Assembly (NCBI GenBank): GCA_012838805.1
Contig: DUON01000017.1
Location: 1 to 64,000 of the forward strand
From: Clostridiales bacterium
GTDB taxonomy: Bacteria; Bacillota; Clostridia; Christensenellales; DTU072
Direction: 5' to 3'
Length of the DNA stretch: 64,000 nucleotides
Part shown: positions 6,842 through 13,387 of the stretch, one piece after another
Position numbering within the stretch: position 1 is the first letter of the stretch
Layout: every line of letters begins with the position of its first letter
Position numbers and translations under genes: made by a program
Notes under the pieces: model-generated
Told to the model about the DNA's origin: nothing
Database searches by the model: none
Seen by the model: the letters and a program-made list of their open reading frames with translations, nothing else

Positions 6842-8992
6842 ATGCAAATCTTAAGGAACAAAAGATTTTTATTTATTGGATTTATTACAATTATTCTATT
6901 AACCGCTTTGGCTTTGGCTTCTATTGCTTTTGTCTTTTCTTCGACAGAAGTTTCTGTGGAAATATGCGACAAAGTAAGACCTGAAGATTTTTCTATCGAA
7001 GACGGGGTTATTTTAATAAAGCATAGGGGCGATATAGTCAAAAAAATTGATGTCAAAAAGAATATGCTTTCCTCAGAAGATTTGAAAAAACTATCAACCC
7101 CCGGCAGACACACCGTAACGATAAATTATAAGAAAAATAAAAGCGTGCGTACTCAAGTCAATTTGCTGCGCAGCACTTCAAAGGAAGTTGTGATTGATAA
7201 AATACTTGCGGGATTACAAAAAACTGCCGTTTATAACAACATTAACGGAGAATTGGAGCTATCGGCATATTTTCAAAAGTTCAACCAGCCGAGAAAGGAC
7301 TTTACCCTCTCTTTGAAATTTACGCTTGATGTCGACCAAGATGGAGGGGCGGAAAACTATCTTGGAGTGGAGTTAACCCAAGATGGCGGTGTCTTATTGG
7401 GGATATATTATAAGGACGACACTGAATCACGCCCTTATCTTTACCTTAAGTCTGACGGACCTTTTATACCTATAATGGATAAGACACAAAACAAATTATT
7501 AAGTGTTTCGGCGGATGAATATTTTGGCGTGGCAAAAGAGCCTAATGAGGGCGAATATTGGACATATAAAGGTGTTATGGATACCTTGATGTCTTTTATT
7601 GACGATAAAATGACCGTATCATTAGTGAAAACAGCTTTGAACCTGCTTCTTACCGATGCTGCGGTGGCGGATGACGGAACGGCGGCTACAATTAACATTA
7701 ATTTCAAAAAGATTCTGGAATGGCTGCCGATAGCGGCGCTTGTGCCCGGTGTGGCGGATATGGCAAATGATTTTTTGAACTCTATTGACGCAGGCTTTAA
7801 TTTTGTAGAGGCTGTGAGCGGTATAAAAGAACCTCCGCTGTTGCGGATAAAAGCTCTTTTTGAAAATGGGGAGTTAAGGTCTATTGATATGACTGATCTA
7901 AAAAATAATAGCAAAGTAAGCAATGCTTTGAGCTTGGATATAGACGATAAAATTCAAGCAGGCTTTAATGTGGAGAAAATCAGCATAAAAGCAGATGACA
8001 CATGGTTCTCGCTGCCCAAAGACAAGGGACTGGAAAAATGGCAAGAAGGCGATGTGTCATTCGAGAGATGGGTGCTTTTGCAGTATCGCCGTATTTTGGG
8101 AGAGCCCGCAAAGCCTCCTAAGCGTCAAGGAATTGAGGAATACCTTGATATCGACTATATCGGCGACGGCAGCCCTTTTCATAAATTAGATATATACCGC
8201 CCCGAAATCGCCTTGGGAGAAAAATTGCCGACTATTATACATATCCACGGCGGTGGCTGGGTGCATGGCAGAAAAGAAGACACTTATAGTTATTGTCAAT
8301 ATTTAGCTCTACAAGGTTTTACTGTTGTCAACATAAACTATCATCTCTTGCCGTATGAGGTCTTGCCAGAGCCCATGCAGGATATTTTTGCGGTCTTTGA
8401 TTTTGTTATGGACCCCCAAAATTCCGAAATTTATGGTATCGATAGAGAGAATTTATTCTTAACAGGCGATTCGGCGGGCGGACATTATGCGATGCTTGCA
8501 CTTTCAATTCTTGCAGACGATAAGCTCTTAGAGCTATATGGCGTTGAAAGCGATATTAAATTTAATGCAGCGGGCGTCAGCAGTACTGGATTTACATTTA
8601 CTGAGATATTGAAACTGCCCATACCATTCGCTCATTTTTATGTCAATCAATTCTTTTGCGACGACTTGCCTTATACGGCATATAAAGATGATCCAAGATA
8701 CAAGGATATGGCAAAAACGCTGAACCTTGAGAACAACAAAATTGAAAAATTCCCGCCGATGTTCGTATCCTCCGCTCATGGAGATATATTCAAGAGCCAT
8801 TCGGAAAGGCTGGTTGCGGAGCTTGACAAACACGGAGTGGAGTATGTGTACGATTTCCGTAAGAGCGGAGACAAAGACAACCCCGAAAACTTTCTTTTGG
8901 GACACGACTTCAACATCTCCGCTCCAGATTGGACGGCAAGCCGTGCTGTCAATAATAAAATGTGCGATTTCTTTAAGAAATATATAGTGTAG
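6842..8992 (+). CDS. Membrane-anchored or secreted alpha/beta-hydrolase (esterase) with a large novel N-terminal region
   Basis: This 716-aa protein starts with a strong hydrophobic segment (residues 9-31, FLFIGFITIILLTALALASI), so it is exported or anchored. Residues about 35-430 match no family I recognise and contain a possible beta-rich, lipid-binding-like region. Residues about 440-716 form a hormone-sensitive-lipase type esterase: oxyanion HGGGW (469-473), nucleophile GDSAGG (Ser544), and acid and base Asp648 (SAHGDIF) and His688 (LLGHDF). Such enzymes hydrolyse acyl or carbohydrate esters. The second esterase in the window (21271-22188) shares the same catalytic core but has no N-terminal extension. 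The gene stands alone with its own promoter at 6786. Confidence 0.85.
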   Translation: MQILRNKRFLFIGFITIILLTALALASIAFVFSSTEVSVEICDKVRPEDFSIEDGVILIKHRGDIVKKIDVKKNMLSSEDLKKLSTPGRHTVTINYKKNKSVRTQVNLLRSTSKEVVIDKILAGLQKTAVYNNINGELELSAYFQKFNQPRKDFTLSLKFTLDVDQDGGAENYLGVELTQDGGVLLGIYYKDDTESRPYLYLKSDGPFIPIMDKTQNKLLSVSADEYFGVAKEPNEGEYWTYKGVMDTLMSFIDDKMTVSLVKTALNLLLTDAAVADDGTAATININFKKILEWLPIAALVPGVADMANDFLNSIDAGFNFVEAVSGIKEPPLLRIKALFENGELRSIDMTDLKNNSKVSNALSLDIDDKIQAGFNVEKISIKADDTWFSLPKDKGLEKWQEGDVSFERWVLLQYRRILGEPAKPPKRQGIEEYLDIDYIGDGSPFHKLDIYRPEIALGEKLPTIIHIHGGGWVHGRKEDTYSYCQYLALQGFTVVNINYHLLPYEVLPEPMQDIFAVFDFVMDPQNSEIYGIDRENLFLTGDSAGGHYAMLALSILADDKLLELYGVESDIKFNAAGVSSTGFTFTEILKLPIPFAHFYVNQFFCDDLPYTAYKDDPRYKDMAKTLNLENNKIEKFPPMFVSSAHGDIFKSHSERLVAELDKHGVEYVYDFRKSGDKDNPENFLLGHDFNISAPDWTASRAVNNKMCDFFKKYIV

Positions 8993-9148
8993 CGAACTTA
9001 AACAACACTGATAATAAAAAAGCGACTGTTTTTGTTTATTAGTATTTGTGATGCAATAAGAGCTTGGAATAAGAGCTTTTAATGTGTGATATCGTATTAA
9101 TATTACTATATTTTCACCCAAATGCCTCATACTTGCACAAATGAGTAT

Positions 9149-9198
9149 TTGACACCCATTTTTTTATGTGTTAAACTTTTATTGAGACTTATGTCTCA
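9149..9198 (+). promoter_or_regulatory. Promoter and palindromic operator of the SOS-type operon
   Basis: TTGACA (9149-9154), a 17-base spacer and TAAACT (9172-9177) form a near-consensus promoter. The perfect inverted repeat TGAGACTTATGTCTCA (9183-9198) lies right at the expected transcription start. A repressor bound there would block initiation, so autorepression by the LexA-like product of the first gene is likely. The sequence differs from the Bacillus (GAAC-N4-GTTC) and E. coli (CTGT-N8-ACAG) LexA boxes. The ribosome site AAAGGAG follows at 9205-9211. Confidence 0.7.
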
Positions 9199-9221
9199 TT
9201 TAGAAAAAGGAGCTTATCAGA

Positions 9222-9830
9222 ATGAGAACTAAGAATCTGAAGCTATTGGAAGAGATAGTGGAGTTTGTGGACTCCTATTATGAGAAGAATCGCAAGACGC
9301 CGACCATTGATGAGATAGCCGATAAGACGAGGGTATATAGGGCTACGGCACATAGGTATTTGATTGAGTTGGATAAAATGGGCAAAATCAGGTACTTTGG
9401 CAAGCAAGGCATAGAGACCCCGAGAATTGCCAAGATGAAAAGCGGTGCCATAAATGTGGCGCTTGTGGGCTCTATTAGCTGTGGGAAACCCGTATTCGCC
9501 GAAGAAAATATAGAGGAGTACTTCAGCCTGCCCGAAAGCTTGGTCGGCAAGGGAAGGTTTTTTCTATTGAGGGCTGAAGGCGACAGCATGATTGACGCCG
9601 GCATAAACGACGGCGACTTGGTACTTATAAGACAGCAAAATTATGCCAATTCAGGGGATATTGTGGTGGCTTTGATAGAGGACTGTGAAGCGACCTTGAA
9701 AAGGTTTTATCCCGAACCGAATAAAAAAAGAATCCGTCTACATCCCGAAAACAGCGGTATGAAAGACATATATGTGGACAATTGTGTTGTGCAGGGCGTT
9801 GCCGTAAAGGTGCTTAAAGATTTGACATAG
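9222..9830 (+). CDS. LexA/UmuD-like self-cleaving repressor
   Basis: This 202-aa protein has a winged-helix DNA-binding half (TPTIDEIADKTRVYRATAHR YLIELDKMGKIRYFG, about residues 26-65) and an S24 peptidase half. The predicted self-cleavage site is Cys87-Gly88 in GSISCGKPVF; LexA usually has Ala-Gly and UmuD has Cys-Gly. The catalytic Ser122 (EGDSMIDAGI) and Lys160 (ATLKRFY) are present. On DNA damage RecA filaments would trigger cleavage and release the operon. It lies 2 bases upstream of a Y-family polymerase gene and behind an operator palindrome, so it is probably the dedicated repressor of this mutagenesis cassette; it could also be the genome's main LexA, as the window cannot exclude that. 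Confidence 0.85.
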   Translation: MRTKNLKLLEEIVEFVDSYYEKNRKTPTIDEIADKTRVYRATAHRYLIELDKMGKIRYFGKQGIETPRIAKMKSGAINVALVGSISCGKPVFAEENIEEYFSLPESLVGKGRFFLLRAEGDSMIDAGINDGDLVLIRQQNYANSGDIVVALIEDCEATLKRFYPEPNKKRIRLHPENSGMKDIYVDNCVVQGVAVKVLKDLT

Positions 9831-9832
9831 GT

Positions 9833-11095
9833 ATGAAAGAAAAAAGGATATATTTTTGTATCGATATGAAGGCTTTCTTCGCTTCTGTGGAATGCGCTGA
9901 GCGGGGCTATAATCCATTTGAGGTTAATCTCGTGGTGGCGGATAAGACAAGAGGCAGGGGGGCTTTATGTCTTGCCGTCAGTCCTAAGATGAAGTCCCTT
10001 GGTGTCAAAAACAGGTGTCGTCTGTTTGAAATACCTAAGGACATAGAATACGAAATAGCCAAGCCCAGAATGAGCAAATATATTGAATACACGGCGGATA
10101 TCTATGAGATTTATTTAAATTACATCTCCAAGGACGATATACATGTCTATTCAATAGACGAATCGTTTATAGACGCCACCGATTACTTAAAACTATATAA
10201 CCTAAGCCCCAAGCAATTTGCGTCTAAGCTTATGAATGAGATAGCCGACAAAAAGCATATTCCGTCCACGGTGGGAATAGGAACAAACCTATATCTTGCC
10301 AAAGTGGCGCTGGACATTACGGCAAAGAGCGCCAAAGACCATATCGGATATCTGGACGAGGAGCTTTATCGCAAAACTCTATGGCGGCATGAGCCATTGA
10401 CGGACTTTTGGCAAATAGGCAGAGGCATAGCCAACAGATTGAAAAGGTACGATATAACCAATATGAAAGGCATAGCCGAGGCGCCCAAGGAGCTTATGTA
10501 TAAGATTTTTGGTATCAATGCCGAACTTCTCATAGACCATGCTTGGGGTAAGGAAAGCTGCACCATGGAAGATATAAAAAACTATAAGAATAAGAGTAGG
10601 TCAATCTCAAATTCGCAAATACTTTTAGAAGACTATACCTTTGAGAAAGCGGCGATTGTCATTAATGAAATGGCATTAAGCGGATGTCAGGAGATGATGA
10701 AACAGCGCTTGATAACAAATCATGTGGGGATTGGCGTAGGGTATTCCAAAGACCTTATCCCTCCCACCGGCGGCAATGTGAGGATGAGCCAAACCACAAA
10801 TGTATTTTCCATAATCAGCAAGTATGTTAAGGATTTGTTCGAGAGGACGACGGCAAGGAATGTCCCAATCAGAAGGCTTGCCATATGGTTTAATAACTTA
10901 TGCGACGAGGGGTGCGAGGGATATGACTTGTTCACCAATTTTGAACTGGTGGAAAAAGAAAAAAGAGTAGAGCAAGCCGCCTTGGAAATAAAGAAAAAAT
11001 TCGGCAAGAACGCCATGCTTAGAGGTATGGACTTGCAAGAGGGAGCGACAGCGATAATAAGAAACAAGCAAATAGGAGGGCATAACAGTGAATAA
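9833..11095 (+). CDS. Y-family translesion DNA polymerase (UvrX/UmuC type)
   Basis: This 420-aa polymerase copies across damaged template with low fidelity. The catalytic signature IDMKAFFASVE lies at residues 10-20 (Asp11) and YSIDESFIDATDYL supplies Asp109 and Glu110. A thumb and little finger follow (IGRGIANRLKRYDITNMKGIAEA, then LLEDYTFEKA). The set fits the Gram-positive UvrX/UmuC-like group, usually found next to a YolD-like gene on chromosomes, plasmids and prophages. ATG 9833 comes 2 bases after the repressor's TAG, so translation is coupled. The gene overlaps the next one by 8 bases. Confidence 0.92.
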   Translation: MKEKRIYFCIDMKAFFASVECAERGYNPFEVNLVVADKTRGRGALCLAVSPKMKSLGVKNRCRLFEIPKDIEYEIAKPRMSKYIEYTADIYEIYLNYISKDDIHVYSIDESFIDATDYLKLYNLSPKQFASKLMNEIADKKHIPSTVGIGTNLYLAKVALDITAKSAKDHIGYLDEELYRKTLWRHEPLTDFWQIGRGIANRLKRYDITNMKGIAEAPKELMYKIFGINAELLIDHAWGKESCTMEDIKNYKNKSRSISNSQILLEDYTFEKAAIVINEMALSGCQEMMKQRLITNHVGIGVGYSKDLIPPTGGNVRMSQTTNVFSIISKYVKDLFERTTARNVPIRRLAIWFNNLCDEGCEGYDLFTNFELVEKEKRVEQAALEIKKKFGKNAMLRGMDLQEGATAIIRNKQIGGHNSE

Positions 11096-11405
11096 GGCAA
11101 ACAGAGCTGCGCAGTTCGCGCCGTTTGACGCGCTGAAAGGTCTTAACGAGGCGCTGAGAAAAAAAGAGGAAAAACTCTCAAGAGTGGAAAAAATCGAACT
11201 ATCCGAAGAAATGTCGGAGGAACTGTCCCATAAACTTATAAAACTGGAAAAAGGGCAAAGAATAAAAATAACCTTTTATTGTTATGGGCGGTATATCACA
11301 ACGCATGGAATAGTTACCCAAAAGAACCAAGCGTACAAGTTTTTAACGCTGAACGACCAAAAAATTTATTTTGACGATATCTATGATTTGAGATTAGATT
11401 TATAA
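11088..11405 (+). CDS. YolD-like protein
   Basis: This 105-aa protein begins NRAAQFAPFDALKGLNEALR, the recurrent N-terminal motif of YolD-like proteins that accompany UvrX-type polymerases in Gram-positive bacteria. The C-terminal half is a small beta-barrel-like region (KGQRIKITFYCYGRYITTHG). The start is GTG 11088 behind a perfect AGGAGGG (11074-11080), overlapping the polymerase stop by 8 bases. The biochemical role of YolD is not known; it is thought to help or limit the polymerase. It closes the three-gene SOS operon. Confidence 0.85.
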   Translation: MNKANRAAQFAPFDALKGLNEALRKKEEKLSRVEKIELSEEMSEELSHKLIKLEKGQRIKITFYCYGRYITTHGIVTQKNQAYKFLTLNDQKIYFDDIYDLRLDL

Positions 11406-11595
11406 AAAACGGTTTGAAAAGAACTATAATCGCCATGGCACGGCATATAGCCATACCAATAGCATAATTTTCTTTCGGGCGAAAATTATATATGGACGCC
11501 AGCATATTTCTGACGCCCATAAGATTATTTTTGAAAACGATATTCAAATACCCCGTTTGAGAATATGAACTTATAAAAATTCCAAAACCTATCAG
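11406..11595 (-). other. Possible remnant of a membrane-protein gene between yolD and a lipoprotein gene
   Basis: On the minus strand, after the lipoprotein stop, an open frame reads LIGFGIFISSYSQTGYLNIV and continues FKNNLMGVRNMLASIYNFRP then KENYAIGMAICRAMAIIVLF. It looks like real protein with two hydrophobic stretches, but it has no clear start; TTG 11547 is preceded only by GGGG. It then runs into the antisense of yolD. I do not recognise the family and consider it a decayed gene end. Confidence 0.25.
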
Positions 11596-12392
11596 CTATT
11601 TTCTCTAAGCTCATAGTCGTCGGTAGACGGGAGCTTGATACTTTTTATATTATAGGTGAAGACATGGGTTATAGAGTAGATTTCTATGGTTTTGCCGTCC
11701 TCTTCTGAAGTAACCGTTGTCAAAATCTTGTTTATCCTATCCTTTGTGAAGTCAATGTTCATGTTATAAGTTACTTCTTCTTCGGTATAGGATAAGGTCA
11801 AAGCCATGTTTTTGAATGACTTTGTGGCGGTAATTTTCGCATCTTCCAATTCCAATAATTCAGCGAAAGAATATTTTAGGACTTTGAAAAAGTTTTTAAA
11901 GATAGTGTCTTGAAAATCAGCGGATTCTTCCAAAAATTCGCTTTCTTCAACAATTTCATATTCTTTCTCGCTTTTATTGCTTTTCAATTCGCCTTGCTGG
12001 TATTCGTTATCTTCAACGGTCAAGAAATAATAATACTTATCGCCTGCCTTTCCAAAATAAATCTCTCCTATATTTTGGGAATAGCTTTTTTTGTCGGGAC
12101 TGGTTATATCCCTACTGTCCATTTTGTAATATACTTTTTTGTTTTCTTGTTCACCGCTTGACTTAAGGATATAGGAATTCTCTATCGCCGAATAATCTTC
12201 TTCATCGTCATTTATTAATGAAAAAGTCTGTGTTTCAAGCTGAAAGTCCTTTAGGGCGTTCAAATCTTTTAAGATTTTCAAAACGGTTTCCTTGGCTTGT
12301 TGAGAGTCCATTTCTCTATTACAGGCACTTAATAAGACAATGGATAAAACCATAATGATAATTAATAAAATTGTGAGAAAACTTTTCTTCAT
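11592..12392 (-). CDS. Lipoprotein of unknown function
   Basis: The product has a signal peptide with lipobox LLSAC (MKKSFLTILLIIIMVLSIVL, then LSAC), so it is anchored to the outer face of the membrane. The mature part, about 240 aa, is acidic, with repeated beta-strand-like segments (YKMDSRDITS, YYFLTVEDNEYQ, SYTEEEVTYNMNIDF) similar in style to LolA/LppX-type or DUF-class clostridial lipoproteins; I cannot name a family. I place the start at ATG 12392 because AAGGGG stands 8 bases before it; the in-frame TTG 12398 would be too close. The promoter region at 12414-12443 contains two identical 8-base palindromes. Confidence 0.75.
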   Translation of the reverse strand: MKKSFLTILLIIIMVLSIVLLSACNREMDSQQAKETVLKILKDLNALKDFQLETQTFSLINDDEEDYSAIENSYILKSSGEQENKKVYYKMDSRDITSPDKKSYSQNIGEIYFGKAGDKYYYFLTVEDNEYQQGELKSNKSEKEYEIVEESEFLEESADFQDTIFKNFFKVLKYSFAELLELEDAKITATKSFKNMALTLSYTEEEVTYNMNIDFTKDRINKILTTVTSEEDGKTIEIYSITHVFTYNIKSIKLPSTDDYELRENS

Positions 12393-12413
12393 AATCAAAA
12401 CCCCTTATTATTT

Positions 12414-12443
12414 TGATATCATAATGATATCATTTTATTTCAA
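12414..12443 (-). promoter_or_regulatory. Lipoprotein promoter with tandem palindromic operator
   Basis: On the minus strand TTGAAA (12443-12438), 16 bases and TGATAT (12421-12416) form a plausible promoter. Two copies of the perfect palindrome TGATATCA (12414-12421 and 12425-12432), centred 11 bases apart (one helical turn), overlap the -10 region, the layout of a repressor that binds as two dimers on the same DNA face. Confidence 0.45.
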
Positions 12444-12527
12444 TTTGTTAACCAGCCAATTCATGCAGCTCATAACTTAATGAATGCTCTTTATATGTAG
12501 TTTATTCCTATATGAAAAAAAGATAAA

Positions 12528-13240
12528 CTATAAATTGCTAAAAACGCTTATCATATCTTGATTTATTACCAGGTCAGCGAAACCGTCTTTGGGGGTGGAT
12601 GTTCCATTTATTATGACAAGGTTTTCGCCATTATAATTATGTATCAAGGAAGCCGCAGGATATACTGACAGCGAAGTGCCGACAATAAGAAGAGTATCGG
12701 CAGCGGAGATTGCTTGTTCTGATTTTCTTATCGCTTCAGAGCTTAAAGCTTCGCCGTATAACACCACATCAGGTTTGATTACTCCGCCACAATGGCATTT
12801 TGGGATACCTTCGCTTTCTAAAATGTATCCCAAATTATACTTCTTAGAGCAATTCATGCAAAAGTTCCTATATACGCTGCCATGCAGTTCCACCACATTT
12901 CTACTGCCGGCTTTTTGGTGCAAATTATCGATATTTTGAGTGACGACGGCAAGGAGCTTATTTTCTTTTTCCCATTCAGCGGCTTTTTATGAGCTATGTT
13001 GGGCTTGGCGTCAGGGTATAGCATTTGGCTTTTGTAGTAGTCATAAAATTCTTTGGTATAGTTTATGAAGTAATTATGGCTTAAAATAATCTCGGAAGGA
13101 ACGGCAGTCTTTTGGTTATATAATCCCTCATTGGACCTAAAGTCGGGGATACCGCTCCCCGTGGACACACCCGCTCCGCTAAAAAAGACAATTCTTTTAC
13201 TGCTGTTGATGATTTCTCTTAATTTATTGATTTTATCCAA
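12528..13240 (-). pseudogene. Sir2-family NAD-dependent deacylase, broken by a frameshift
   Basis: The first frame (TTG start 13240) carries the NAD-binding motif FFSGAGVSTGSGIPDFRS. It is followed, after a shift, by the rest: AVVTQNIDNLHQKAGS, VVELHGSV, zinc cysteines CMNC and CHC, GVIKPDVVLYGE and LIVGTSLSVYPAASL. Every catalytic element of a sirtuin is present, including the NID and HG motifs, but the reading frame breaks in the A-run at 12984-12988 (five T on the plus strand). Adding one A, or removing two, restores PNIAHK-AEWEKENKLLAVV. As it stands the protein would be truncated before the catalytic His. The enzyme would remove acyl or ADP-ribosyl groups from lysines using NAD. It could be a real pseudogene or a sequencing error in a homopolymer. 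Confidence 0.8.
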
Positions 13241-13328
13241 TTTATCTTATCTCTCCTTATCTAAATATCTCTATTATATAATTATATAACAAACATCCCA
13301 TTTTTTCAAAAGCTGAAGCTTTCCAATC

Positions 13329-13360
13329 AAAAAAAGGAAGAAAAGCTCTTCCTTTTTTTT
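13329..13360 (-). terminator. Terminator of the lipoprotein/SGNH operon
   Basis: GGAAGA and TCTTCC arms (13336-13341 and 13347-13352) enclose a short loop and are flanked by A7 and T8, so the structure can terminate in both directions. It lies 28 bases past the stop of the minus-strand gene at 13388. Confidence 0.75.
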
Positions 13361-13387
13361 AGATGCAATTAAGAATTTAGTTAAAGC

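Noticed and set aside
8534-9130. 198-codon minus-strand frame overlapping the esterase 3' end
   Set aside because: It lies opposite the catalytic Asp and His of the esterase and has no protein-like features of its own.
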